DNA of 64,000 bases from DTKD01 sp964494345 (GTDB taxonomy: Bacteria; Armatimonadota; UBA5829): contig CAZBSI010000007.1 in assembly GCA_964494345.1 (NCBI GenBank), forward strand, positions 86,016 to 150,015, given 5' to 3'. The stretch's first letter is position 1. Every line of letters begins with the position of its first letter. Shown here piece by piece: positions 19,001 through 27,005 of this stretch. A model generated the notes under the pieces. The model saw only the letters and a program-made list of their open reading frames with translations. It was not told where the DNA came from and searched no databases. The position numbers and the translations under genes were made by a program.

Positions 19001-19528
19001 AGATGCGTTGACCGCGGCGACCCCGCTTACCTTAGCGAGCCTGTCGGAGACTACGTCGTCCGCCAGTATCCTCATCTCCTTGGGAGACAACGGCCCCTCC
19101 AATGCGATAGTCATGATCGGCATCGAACCCACGTCGAGTTTGACGACTTTCGGCTCTTCGATGTCTTTTGGCAACTGCGTGCGAATCGCAGCTACCTTGT
19201 CTCTCACGTCCGCAGTTACTGCCTCAAGGTCGGTTCCCAACTCGAACTCGATTGCAACTACGGATACCCCGTCCTGCGAGCTCGACGTAACGTTCTTCAG
19301 ACCGCCGATAGAAGTGACCGCTTTTTCTATCGGCTCGCTTAGCAGAGTCTCGATTTCGCTTGGCCCGGCGCCAGGATATGTCGTGACCACGGTCACATAG
19401 GGTATGTCGATCTTGGGGTTATACTCCTGCGGCATTTTAGTCCTGGACTGCAATCCCAGCACCACAAGCGCAAGCACGAACATAACTATAAATATAGGCC
19501 GACGTATAGATACGTTAGTTAGCCACAT
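16067..19528 (-). CDS. RND multidrug efflux pump, AcrB/HAE1 family
   Basis: The protein has 1153 residues, an inner-membrane proton-driven exporter. The N-terminus has the typical RRPIFIVMFVLALVVLG TM1. The TM4 motif GILVDDSIVVLENIERH carries the paired Asp residues of proton relay, and the TM11 region MGLVTKNAILLVDYTN is present. It is about 100 residues longer than AcrB. The extra part lies after the first TM bundle: a charged stretch (KEADEKRMLDRL) and an added pair of hydrophobic segments (about residues 575-640) before the second porter domain. It is the last gene of an AbrB-TolC-HlyD-RND operon, 42 bases after the adaptor gene, giving a full tripartite pump. Confidence 0.93.
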   Translation of the reverse strand: MWLTNVSIRRPIFIVMFVLALVVLGLQSRTKMPQEYNPKIDIPYVTVVTTYPGAGPSEIETLLSEPIEKAVTSIGGLKNVTSSSQDGVSVVAIEFELGTDLEAVTADVRDKVAAIRTQLPKDIEEPKVVKLDVGSMPIMTIALEGPLSPKEMRILADDVVSDRLAKVSGVAAVNASGGDEREFLISVDKDRLDAYGIGIDKVLTAIRSANLNVPAGSIKEGARDTSIRTVGEYKSVKEIEDTRIYVSPSGGSPYTVRIGDVAEVKDTVAEADILTRLDGKPTVIFAIQKQSDANTVAVADGIKQELENLKPELPEGVRSIIAIDESKFVKNALRDVNRSLMEGVLLVVVIVFLFLHSARATFIVAVAIPTSLMATFIPISAFGFTQNQMVLLALSLVVGILVDDSIVVLENIERHLRMRENPTDAAINGRSEIGLAAITITSVDIVVFLPIAFMGGIVGQFFRQFGVTVATATAFSLLMSFTLTPMLASRWMRSEDDKEADEKRMLDRLQHGQATLKDRIDHFTGMLFGVLDRFLRGLDRRYRGVLEWALHNRYLTLVIGFVSLLTVLAMAMPMPTGDGSKAALIPRAVIALVGLMLCGIAFGVNPGSKKIALVFGVVMAFVALKIYLPFGFGFFPVVDQGQFTVTVRTAPGTSLAATNKVVQEVEKVVGQLPEIRPVTHKVKEGLFKSTTETQEGFYVTLVGTTSQSELGGGSSGPQYAIVNVKLVDKSLRKRGLEDITQWVAERTAHIPGAEMISVATSFGHGPSNNIEKEVQGQNMDNILEEANRVAAIMRKTPGAVDVDISYKPSRPERRIVVDRLKAAQFDLSVSQVAIGARMAIDGDNTVKFRDSGTEYPIRVQYSESMRDKASDVDNLIIASRAGAPIYLSDVADIVPDNAPTKIDRKNRQRVVYVTANLAQGAEMGNVNQAIDTSLKKTPLVTGTSVGTGGATQMMTDSFGHMGTAMLLAILLVYMLMGALFESFLTPFVIMFSLPQAMVGALLALLITGNSMSIVAMIGIIMLMGLVTKNAILLVDYTNTLMSRGKNRHDAILEAGPTRLRPIMMTTFAMIGGMLPTALALSEGSETRSPMAIAVIGGLILSTLLTLIVIPVTFTIVDDAWHRIKRTLGGSSKSVVSLEDDREMASVGIGPNSE

Positions 19529-19570
19529 ACAACTCTCCGTTTAAATCTCAATTATCGATATGGTTGTCGG

Positions 19571-21031
19571 TTATTTGTTGCTGGTTTCGATTTTGACCTT
19601 AGCTCCCTGCTGCAGGTTCTGCCGGCCCTCTGTGACGACCGTATCCCCAGCCTCCAATTTGGTAGGCGTTTGTATTTGCACATAGTGTCGATTTTCCCGT
19701 ATCACGTTGACAATATGGCGTGTAGCGGTGTTGTCCTTGATTGCGAAGACAGACTGTGTGCCCTTGCGGTTATCTATGGCGTCTTTAGAGACCAGTAAAA
19801 TGTCTTTTAACGTGCCGGTCACTATGCTGCCTCTAGCGAACATCCCCGGGCGTATTTTTGAACCGCCTTCTCTGATCGCGATTCTTACCGGGAAGTTTCG
19901 GCTGGTGAGCGAACTAGCCGGATAAATCTCCACAACCGTTCCCTGAAGCGTGGTACGTGGCAGCGCGTCAATTCTCACCTTAACGTTCTGTCCGTTGCGC
20001 AATTCGGCAAATACCTTCTCCGATACATTTCCTTTAAGATATAACGAGGACAAATCGACAACTTCTGCCAGCATCTGGCCGGGTGACACAACTTGCCCCG
20101 GATCAATAGACCGCACAGCCACTACTCCTGAAATGGGGGATTTAATATAGCTGTAAGAAAGCTGCTGCTCGGCCAGGGCAACCGATGCCTTAGCCTGTGA
20201 CAAAGCTGCTTCTGCCTGCTTGATATCTTCCTTGCGGAGCATATTCTGCGCTTCGTTGGCCTGTGCGGCGCGCAGAGCTTCCTGCGCCACTGCCACCTGC
20301 GACTCAGCCTGCGAGACATCCTCACTGCGCCCGCCTTCTTTAATCAGCGAGAGCCGTTCGGTTGCAGACTTATGCTGGGTCTGTGCGATTTTATACTGTG
20401 TCTCGACTATCTCAAAAGAAGATTGCGATATAGCACCCTGCTTGAGCAAGTTTTTGTTTCGGTTATAATCCGAAGTCGCGCGGTCGAGGTTAGCCTTAGC
20501 CTCGGCTACGCTGTTTTCCGCCACCATTCTATCCTGAGACCGCGCCGGGTTTTTAACCACAGCCAGCCGTGCATTTGCCGAATCCAACTGTGCCTTCGCC
20601 TGGGTGATCGCGGCGTCGGTCTGTATTTTTGTGACCTTCAGGCTCGTTTTGGCCTGCGACAATCGCGCAACTGCAGCCTCAAGCCCACCTCGCGCGGCAA
20701 CAAGATTACTTTGCAGGTCTTGCTGATCGAGCACTACGATCGTCTGTCCTTTGACCACGCGATCTCCCTCGCGTACATTTACCTGAGCCACCCTGCCGGA
20801 AATTTTGGAGGACAGCGCCGCCTTGTCCAGCGCCTGGATATCCCCGGTCACCTCCACGGTCTGCTCCATATCTCCACGCGTGAGCACGGTAGTCTTCACG
20901 GGAATCCCGGACTGCTGCCAAATCTCCTCGGCCGTAGGCGGAGGCTTTTGGGGCGCGTTCTTCTTCATCGCAGCAAACAGCCCTGCAATGACGAGCACTA
21001 TGATTAATGCCAATGTAATATTTCTTTTCAC
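19571..21031 (-). CDS. RND-associated periplasmic adaptor (HlyD/MFP family)
   Basis: The protein has 486 residues. A single N-terminal membrane helix (about residues 5-22) is followed by the first lipoyl half-motif (GRVAQVNVREGDRVVKGQ), a very long alpha-helical hairpin of about 200 residues rich in Ala, Gln and Lys, the second lipoyl half (SYIKSPISGVVAVRSIDPGQ) and beta-barrel domains. It should bridge the RND pump and the TolC channel. The start is GTG at 21031, overlapping the stop of the tolC-like gene by four bases (GTGA), which implies translational coupling. The helical hairpin is longer than in E. coli AcrA. Confidence 0.92.
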   Translation of the reverse strand: MKRNITLALIIVLVIAGLFAAMKKNAPQKPPPTAEEIWQQSGIPVKTTVLTRGDMEQTVEVTGDIQALDKAALSSKISGRVAQVNVREGDRVVKGQTIVVLDQQDLQSNLVAARGGLEAAVARLSQAKTSLKVTKIQTDAAITQAKAQLDSANARLAVVKNPARSQDRMVAENSVAEAKANLDRATSDYNRNKNLLKQGAISQSSFEIVETQYKIAQTQHKSATERLSLIKEGGRSEDVSQAESQVAVAQEALRAAQANEAQNMLRKEDIKQAEAALSQAKASVALAEQQLSYSYIKSPISGVVAVRSIDPGQVVSPGQMLAEVVDLSSLYLKGNVSEKVFAELRNGQNVKVRIDALPRTTLQGTVVEIYPASSLTSRNFPVRIAIREGGSKIRPGMFARGSIVTGTLKDILLVSKDAIDNRKGTQSVFAIKDNTATRHIVNVIRENRHYVQIQTPTKLEAGDTVVTEGRQNLQQGAKVKIETSNK

Positions 21032-22425
21032 TTTCGATCCTCCGGCAATTGGTTCTGGGCATCCAAATTGAGCATGGGTCTATAATCTATGAGTCGCAGT
21101 TTCTCGGTCTCAGGTTGACTGGAAGTCGCTCTTTGAAGATCCGCCAGCGCTATGGCGTAATCATAAAGTGCATTGACTTCGTTGAACTTCGCCTGTGTCA
21201 ACTGAGACTCCGCATTTGTCACTTCCACCAGCACTGCGATCCCGGCCTCATATCTCACATTGGCCAGCCGCAGCGCTTCCTCCGCCAGAGCCACGCTCTC
21301 AGCGGTGGTCCTGGTTCGCTCGGCGGCTTCCTCAAGCACAGAAATCGTAGTGGCAACTTCCTGGGTTATTCCCAGTTCCGTTTGAGCCAAAGTATCCTCG
21401 GCGGAATACATATCCGCAAACGCCTGATCCACTTTTGCCTTGGTCACACCACCATCCCAGATCGGGATGTTGAGGTTGGCTATCGCGTTCCAGGAGATGT
21501 TGCTCGAGCTGAATCCTTGCGAGGAAACATAGTCGTAGCTGCCGGATAATCCCAGGTTGGGTTTCGCGGCAGTCCTTTGCAGGGCGATATTGGTTTTATT
21601 CAGCGCAATGGCGGTCTGCTGTATTTTAACCTCCGGCCGCTTCTCGATAGCGATCTTAGAGGCTTGGGCAACATCGACAGTGTCTACATCCACCGGCACA
21701 GGGCTTTTGACCACCGTAGTGGGCGTATCGGCGTTTAACCCCAACACCCGGTTAAAGTTGGCCCGCGCTATGTTCACACGAGACTCCGCTGCCAGAAGGT
21801 TCTGGTTAAGGTTAGCAAGGTCTACCTGAGCGGTAGTAAGGTCAAATTTTGGCACTGTCCCCGCCTCGAACCTGGCCTGTGTGTTCTTAAGTCTAACCGC
21901 AGCTACATCGACAGCGGCCTGGGCTGTGTCTTTCTGGCCGCCCGCTCGTAGCTGCTCATAATAGTTTCTCTTAACCTGCGCTATCAGTTGCTGAGATGTC
22001 CGCAGCAGGCTCAAATAGTTGATCGAGAACTGGTCTTTAGCAATGTCACTGCCGTAGCGAAGTCGCCCGAACACATCCAGCGGCAAAGCAAATTGCAGCT
22101 TCGCCGTCGTCTGCGATGCCGGCATAATTGTAATAGGTTGATTGCCCGTCAACGGATTTGCCGCAAGCGAGACTGCCGGGCCTTGCTGCAATTGAATAAT
22201 CTGTGCGCTGAATGACGGGTTAAACCGCGCCCCGGCTTCCTCGACCAATCCTTTAGCTTTGTTGACCGAGTCTGTGGCTATGCGCAGATCCGGGTTGTTC
22301 TTAAAGGCAATCTCCAGCGCCTGATCGATGTCAAGGGGCTGTGAAGCAGCGGTGTTATCTGCAATGGCGCTGTTCGCTGCCACCACGGCGGCCAAAAGAA
22401 CGATTATGCGAATGATTAGTTTCAA
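21028..22425 (-). CDS. TolC-family outer membrane efflux channel
   Basis: The product has 465 residues. A signal peptide (MKLIIRIIVLLAAVVAANSAIA) precedes two OEP repeats (about residues 35-220 and 240-440) with the heptad-rich helices and the LTQAKFNEVNALYDYAIALADL terminal helix typical of TolC proteins (given here only as the family pattern A-x2-LYDY). It is the outer component of the pump encoded by the next two genes and follows the AbrB-like gene by 45 bases. Confidence 0.92.
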   Translation of the reverse strand: MKLIIRIIVLLAAVVAANSAIADNTAASQPLDIDQALEIAFKNNPDLRIATDSVNKAKGLVEEAGARFNPSFSAQIIQLQQGPAVSLAANPLTGNQPITIMPASQTTAKLQFALPLDVFGRLRYGSDIAKDQFSINYLSLLRTSQQLIAQVKRNYYEQLRAGGQKDTAQAAVDVAAVRLKNTQARFEAGTVPKFDLTTAQVDLANLNQNLLAAESRVNIARANFNRVLGLNADTPTTVVKSPVPVDVDTVDVAQASKIAIEKRPEVKIQQTAIALNKTNIALQRTAAKPNLGLSGSYDYVSSQGFSSSNISWNAIANLNIPIWDGGVTKAKVDQAFADMYSAEDTLAQTELGITQEVATTISVLEEAAERTRTTAESVALAEEALRLANVRYEAGIAVLVEVTNAESQLTQAKFNEVNALYDYAIALADLQRATSSQPETEKLRLIDYRPMLNLDAQNQLPEDRK

Positions 22426-22470
22426 TGTCGGTTCCTCCGATGTTCTGCCTTGTCTTTGTCTGAATCAGGC

Positions 22471-22713
22471 TCAGCTTTGTTCCTCGGCCATGATCTTATC
22501 AAGGCCGCTTTGCAGAGAAGAGAACATTTTGCGCAGCTCATCAATTTTGCACACCACGATGCCACGCCCATTGGGGAGACCAACTACTAGCACTTTGTCT
22601 CCAGGATGTATATCATACTTTCTTCTGGCATCCGCAGGCACCACTATCTGCCCACGCTCCCCAACCGTAGCGGAGCCGAAAAATAGTTCATCAAGAGAAT
22701 GTTCAGATGCCAT
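22471..22713 (-). CDS. AbrB/MazE-type (SpoVT-AbrB) transcriptional regulator
   Basis: The protein has 80 residues. Residues about 13-60 form the swapped-hairpin AbrB DNA-binding domain: GSATVGERGQIVVPADARRK, then HPGDKVLVVG. A short helical tail follows. It is the first gene of the efflux operon and directly follows the promoter and a palindromic site, so it probably controls its own operon. GGAGGC lies nine bases before ATG 22713. Confidence 0.85.
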   Translation of the reverse strand: MASEHSLDELFFGSATVGERGQIVVPADARRKYDIHPGDKVLVVGLPNGRGIVVCKIDELRKMFSSLQSGLDKIMAEEQS

Positions 22714-22726
22714 AATATTTGCCTCC

Positions 22727-22742
22727 GCACATATAGATGTGC
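22727..22742. promoter_or_regulatory. Palindromic operator candidate in the efflux operon leader
   Basis: GCACATATAGATGTGC has perfect six-base arms and lies between the promoter and the ribosome site of the abrB-like gene, where bound repressor would block transcription. Confidence 0.45.
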
Positions 22743-22767
22743 ATAATCATATAAATCATACGAATGT

Positions 22768-22796
22768 ATAATATCGGTAAGACGAGCGCTTGTCAA
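22768..22796 (-). promoter_or_regulatory. Promoter of the abrB-tolC-hlyD-RND operon
   Basis: On the minus strand, TTGACA (22796-22791) and TATTAT (22773-22768) are separated by exactly 17 bases. Confidence 0.75.
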
Positions 22797-22800
22797 TAGG

Positions 22801-23035
22801 GCGAATCTGCGTTTTTCGACGTCCGCGGTCTGCGGTTCGAAGTCCGACCCGACTCCGACCCCACCACCCCTGTCATTCCGAGCGAAGCCGAGGAATCTGC
22901 TTTTTCGACGTCCGAAGTCTGCCGTTTGTAATCCCACCCGACTCCGACCCCACCACCCCTGTCATTCCGAGCGAAGCCGAGGAATCTGCTTTTTTCGACG
23001 TCCGAAGTCTGCCGTTTGTAATCCCACCCGACTCC
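22801..23035 (+). repeat. Tandem 89-base repeat containing GTCATTCCGAGCGAAGCC
   Basis: Two full units start at 22847 and 22936, with a partial unit on each side. Each contains GAATCTGCTTTTTCGACGTC and the GTCATTCCGAGCGAAGC core, a variant of the repeats at 12.4 and 24.8 kb. It fills the space between the divergent efflux operon and guaB. Confidence 0.75.
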
Positions 23036-23160
23036 GACACACATTCTCTGCGGTTACTATTTCAAGCCTTTTCCGGGCTTTCGCGATTGTCTCTTCTGGC
23101 CTGCTTGCACTAATTGCACTCATATCAGCCGGATTTGTTCCCCTAAACATCGTTCTGGGT

Positions 23161-23166
23161 TATAAT
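23161..23166 (+). promoter_or_regulatory. Probable -10 box of guaB
   Basis: TATAAT lies 38 bases before the guaB ATG. The best -35 (TTGTTC, 23135-23140) is 20 bases away, so the promoter is only partly convincing. Confidence 0.4.
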
Positions 23167-23204
23167 ATACTTCTATACCAAAAATTTCTTAGTGGGAGTG
23201 TGAG

Positions 23205-24737
23205 ATGGCGCAAGACAACAATTCATCTATGGACGGGCTTTCCGCTGAGACGTTGTTTGGCCCGGGCAAGGGCCTCACCTATGACGATTTTATAGTGCTG
23301 CCCGGTTACATAGACTTCCAGGCAAGTGAGGTCGACCTGGAGACCCAGGTCACTCGCAATGTTCGCATAAAACGGCCGCTGGTCAGTTCCCCTATGGACA
23401 CGGTAACAGAGTGGGATATGGCGTCCACGCTGGCTTTGCTCGGCGGCATCGGAATAATTCACTACAACAACTCCATCGAGACACAGGTGGAGCACGTGCG
23501 CAAGGTTAAAAGATTCGAAAACGGCTTTATACTCGACCCGGTGGTCCTCAGTCCGAGGCATACGATTATCGACGTAGACCACATTAAAATAGAGCACGGA
23601 TTTTCCGGTATTCCTATCACTGAAGATGGCACTTTAGGCTCTAAACTCGTCGGTATAGTCACAAACCGCGACATCGACTTCGAAAAAGACCGCACCAAAC
23701 CGCTCAGCCACGTTATGACTACCGATTTGATAACTGCGTCGGAGGGTGTCACGCTACGCGAGGCCAACAAAATACTCAAGCAGTCCAAAAAAGGCAAGCT
23801 GCCGGTAGTCGATGAGGATTTTCGCCTGGTTGCGCTGCTTTCGCGCAGGGACCTGCTGAAAAACAAAGATTTTCCATACTCCTCAAAAAGCGCGGGCAAA
23901 CAGTTGCTTGTCGGAGCCGCAGTTTCGACTCGAACGGAGGATCGTGAACGTGTCGAGGCGCTGGCCGACGCGGGAGCGGATATTATTCTTATAGACTCCG
24001 CACAGGGCTATTCGGTCTTCCAGGTCGAGATGCTGCGCTTTATAAAAGAGCGCTTTCCCAGCGTCGACGTTATTGCCGGCAATGTGGTCACAGTCGACCA
24101 GGCCAAAGCTCTCATCGACGCAGGCGCTGATTCGTTAAGAATCGGTATGGGGCCGGGTTCGATCTGTATCACCCAGACGATGATGGCGGTGGGTCGCCCA
24201 CAGGCGTCGGCGGTATATCACTGTGCGAAATATGCCAGAGAGCACGGCGTGCCGGTAATCGCAGACGGTGGAATCCAGGGCACTGGCCACATCGCCAAGG
24301 CGCTGGCAATAGGCGCAAGCGCAGTTATGGTCGGCTACCTGCTGGCAGGAACTGCAGAGTCTCCTGGAGACTATTTCTATGAAAATGGCATGCGCGTAAA
24401 GCGATATCGCGGCATGGCCAGCGTGGAGGCTATGGACGCCGGCGGAGGCAAGCGATATCTCAGCGAGGATAACAAAGTAATAGTCCCGCAGGGGGTTTCG
24501 GGCACGGTTCTCGACCGCGGTTCTCTTATAGACTATGTGCCTTACCTAATGAAGGGTGTCCAGCAGAGCTTTCAGGATATGGGCCACCGCACGAGGGAGT
24601 CTTTGATTGAGGCGTTGTATTCGGGCAAGATGCGGTTCGAGCATCGCACAGCAGCAGCCCAGGCCGAAGGCACTGTCCACAGCCTGCACTCCTACAGCCC
24701 GCCAAAATTTGGCAGAATCAAGATAGATAGTTTTTAA
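23205..24737 (+). CDS. guaB: Inosine-5'-monophosphate dehydrogenase
   Basis: The protein has 510 residues. It catalyses the NAD-dependent oxidation of IMP to XMP, the first step from IMP to GTP. The catalytic Cys is about residue 321 in GPGSICITQ; the flap region has RYRGMASVEAM, and the IMP-binding loop ADGGIQGTGH is present. Two CBS domains lie between residues about 105 and 225, inserted in the barrel as usual. The start ATG follows GGGAG at six bases. The gene stands alone, with the repeat block upstream and another repeat block downstream. Confidence 0.96.
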   Translation: MAQDNNSSMDGLSAETLFGPGKGLTYDDFIVLPGYIDFQASEVDLETQVTRNVRIKRPLVSSPMDTVTEWDMASTLALLGGIGIIHYNNSIETQVEHVRKVKRFENGFILDPVVLSPRHTIIDVDHIKIEHGFSGIPITEDGTLGSKLVGIVTNRDIDFEKDRTKPLSHVMTTDLITASEGVTLREANKILKQSKKGKLPVVDEDFRLVALLSRRDLLKNKDFPYSSKSAGKQLLVGAAVSTRTEDRERVEALADAGADIILIDSAQGYSVFQVEMLRFIKERFPSVDVIAGNVVTVDQAKALIDAGADSLRIGMGPGSICITQTMMAVGRPQASAVYHCAKYAREHGVPVIADGGIQGTGHIAKALAIGASAVMVGYLLAGTAESPGDYFYENGMRVKRYRGMASVEAMDAGGGKRYLSEDNKVIVPQGVSGTVLDRGSLIDYVPYLMKGVQQSFQDMGHRTRESLIEALYSGKMRFEHRTAAAQAEGTVHSLHSYSPPKFGRIKIDSF

Positions 24738-24768
24738 TGATGGAGGATTGACCGTTGCTGGCTGCCTG

Positions 24769-24880
24769 CCCCGTCATTTCGAACGCCGGCCGCCCCGTCA
24801 TTTCGAACGCCGGCCGCCCCGTCATTTCGAACGCCGGCCGCCCCGTCATTTCGAACGGAGTGAGAAATCTGCTTTTTCGG
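24769..24880 (+). repeat. Tandem 24-base repeat (CCCCGTCATTTCGAACGCCG) with terminal element
   Basis: Three identical 24-base units start at 24769, 24793 and 24817. A fourth starts at 24841 and continues as GGAGTGAGAAATCTGCTTTT. The layout is the same as at 12368-12480. There are no spacers, so this is not a CRISPR array. Confidence 0.8.
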
Positions 24881-24917
24881 TCTGCCGGCTATCTGTTGTG
24901 GTTGACTTAATAAAACA

Positions 24918-24942
24918 GGTGGCAATCTCGGATTGCCACCTC
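24918..24942. repeat. Palindromic repeat, GATCTCCGAATC family
   Basis: AGGTGGCAATCTCGGATTGC and the following CACCT form a palindrome related to the copies near 10.97 and 12.57 kb; here it lies between the convergent guaB and pckG genes. Confidence 0.65.
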
Positions 24943-24968
24943 AAAACCCTCAAATCATCTCATAAGCT

Positions 24969-26729
24969 CTATTTATTCCACCTGCCGAGCCTCGACTTCA
25001 ACGCCTGTTGCTCTTCGAGCATCTCCTCCGGCAGTTCGTAGCCGAACTGGTCGAAGAACTTCTGCATACCATCCAGCTCAGCCACCCAATCGTCTGCGCG
25101 GACTTCCAGCAGCTTATCGACAGCCTCATCGGAAATATCCAGGCCATCAAGGTTCAAAGCTCCTTCTTCCGGCACAAAGCCGATCGGCGTCTCCACTGCC
25201 CCCGCGCCTCCGTTGCAGCGCTTCAGCACCCATTCCAGCACTCGCAGGTTCTCCCCATAGCCCGGCCAGAGAAACTCGCCGTCTTCGTCCTGTCTGAACC
25301 AATTGACGTGGAATATCTTCGGCGGGCTGGCGATCTTCTTGCCCATATCCAGCCAATGCCTGAAATACCGGGCCATGTTATATCCGCAGAACGGCCGCAT
25401 CGCCATCGGGTCGCGCCGAACCACTCCAACCGCTCCGGTTGCGGCAGCGGTGGTCTCACTTGCCATGGTCGCTCCAACATAAGAGCCGTGCTGCCAGTCG
25501 AAAGATTCATATACCAGCGGCGCCAGTTTTGCTCTGCGCCCTCCGAACAGAATTGCCGACAACGGCACACCCCGGGGGTCTTCCCAATGCGGAGAGATCA
25601 CAGGACACTGCGACGCCGGTGCGGTAAACCGGGCGTTCGGATTTGCTGCCTTCTCCCCGTCTTTAGGCGTCCACGGCCTCCCGCGCCAGTCAATTCCGTG
25701 ATCAGGCGGCGGAACTCCGTTTCCTTCCCACCAGACGGTATTATCAGGCTTCAGCAGCACGTTGGTAAATATCGTATTTTTCGATACAGTGAGCATCGCG
25801 TTGGGGTTGCTCTTGCACGAGGTGCCAGGAGCGACCCCGAAGAACCCTGCTTCAGGGTTCACAGCCCACAGTCTGCCATCCTCGCCGATGCGTATCCACG
25901 CGATATCATCGCCGACCGTCCATACCTTATAGCCGGGAAAAGAATCCGGGGGTATGAGCATAGCCAGGTTGGTCTTGCCGCACGCGCTTGGGAACGCCGC
26001 TGCGATATACGTCACTTCACCATCAGGGCTTTCCAACCCCAAGATCAACATGTGCTCGGCCATCCAGCCTTCGGTCAATCCCATATAGCTGGCAATTCGC
26101 AGGCTGAGGCACTTCTTACCCAGCAGCACGTTGCCACCATAACCGGAACCGTAGCTCCAGATAGTATTATCTTCAGGGAACTGCAAAATAAACCGGCGCT
26201 CGATGTCGAGTTCGCCCTTGCTGTGAAGGCATTTGGTGAACTCTACATTCTCCCCCAGCTCGTCGATAGCGACCTGACCGATTCGGGTCATTATCCGCAT
26301 GTTCAAAACAACGTAGATTGAGTCGGTAAGCTCGATTCCCAGTTTTCGGAATGGCGACCCGGGGACTCCCATTATAAAGGGGATGACATACATCGTTCGC
26401 CCGCGCATACACCCGTCAAACATCGCCCCGACTTTAGCATAAGCCTCAGCAGGCGCCATCCAGTTATTGGTAGGCCCGGCATCCTCTTCTTTACGCGTAC
26501 AGATGAAAGTGAGATGCTCGGTCCGGGCAACGTCATTTTCGGCGGTGCGATGCAGCACGCATCCGGGGAGCTTCTCCTGGTCGAGCAGATGCAACTCGCC
26601 TGTAGAAAGAGCCTGATCGGTGAGTCGCTGCTTTTCAGCCTCGCTGCCGTCAATCCAGACGACTTTGTCCGGCTTACACAGCCCAGCCATCTCGTCAATC
26701 CATTTCAATGCTTCTTTATGTCGCGTCAT
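24969..26729 (-). CDS. pckG: Phosphoenolpyruvate carboxykinase (GTP)
   Basis: The protein has 586 residues. It converts oxaloacetate plus GTP to phosphoenolpyruvate, the entry to gluconeogenesis. The kinase-1a P-loop with the reactive Cys is in FPSACGKTNLAM. The metal-binding DDIAWIR, the guanine-pocket FGGRRAKLAPLV and HVNWFRQDEDGEFLWPGYG (family pattern) are all present, so it is the GTP and not the ATP type. ATG 26729 was chosen over an upstream in-frame start because AGGAG lies eight bases before it and the N-terminus MTRHKEAL then fits. A strong promoter 240 bases upstream and a hairpin in the leader suggest attenuation. Confidence 0.95.
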   Translation of the reverse strand: MTRHKEALKWIDEMAGLCKPDKVVWIDGSEAEKQRLTDQALSTGELHLLDQEKLPGCVLHRTAENDVARTEHLTFICTRKEEDAGPTNNWMAPAEAYAKVGAMFDGCMRGRTMYVIPFIMGVPGSPFRKLGIELTDSIYVVLNMRIMTRIGQVAIDELGENVEFTKCLHSKGELDIERRFILQFPEDNTIWSYGSGYGGNVLLGKKCLSLRIASYMGLTEGWMAEHMLILGLESPDGEVTYIAAAFPSACGKTNLAMLIPPDSFPGYKVWTVGDDIAWIRIGEDGRLWAVNPEAGFFGVAPGTSCKSNPNAMLTVSKNTIFTNVLLKPDNTVWWEGNGVPPPDHGIDWRGRPWTPKDGEKAANPNARFTAPASQCPVISPHWEDPRGVPLSAILFGGRRAKLAPLVYESFDWQHGSYVGATMASETTAAATGAVGVVRRDPMAMRPFCGYNMARYFRHWLDMGKKIASPPKIFHVNWFRQDEDGEFLWPGYGENLRVLEWVLKRCNGGAGAVETPIGFVPEEGALNLDGLDISDEAVDKLLEVRADDWVAELDGMQKFFDQFGYELPEEMLEEQQALKSRLGRWNK

Positions 26730-26761
26730 GATATGCGCTCCTATATTGAGTCTTGGCGCGA

Positions 26762-26815
26762 ACAAAAAAGGCCAAATGCTACCTGCTCTCGTTGACAGAT
26801 AACACTCGGCCTTTG
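26762..26815 (-). promoter_or_regulatory. Terminator-like hairpin in the pckG leader (possible attenuator)
   Basis: On the minus strand AAAGGCC pairs with GGCCTTT, and inside that AGTGTTATCTGT pairs with GCAGGTAGCATT through Watson-Crick and G-T pairs; TTTTTT ends the structure. The hairpin lies between the pckG promoter and its ribosome site, so it would stop transcripts unless an alternative fold forms. The 140 bases before it are GC-rich and could hold a sensor. Confidence 0.6.
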
Positions 26816-26969
26816 TGGTGGGGGGGTAGATAATGAAACAAAACCGGCCGGAGACGATCCTCTCCGTGCCTTACACACTTTTCCCGCACCTTATTGCTAT
26901 CCTTGAGAGCCCGTAATCCCCGCGCCAAGCAGCCCGCAGGCCGCCATATAGTGATCTTGGACCAATTGT

Positions 26970-26998
26970 ATTGTAACCTTAAATCAACCAGCAGTCAA
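26970..26998 (-). promoter_or_regulatory. Promoter of pckG
   Basis: On the minus strand, TTGACT (26998-26993), a 17-base spacer and TACAAT (26975-26970). It ends only seven bases from the left 305-bp repeat, so the repeat-flanked cassette inserted just behind it. Confidence 0.7.
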
Positions 26999-27005
26999 CA
27001 ATAAT

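Noticed and set aside
24769..24880. Short tandem repeats as a CRISPR array
   Set aside because: The units are contiguous with no spacers, and no cas genes are present in the window.
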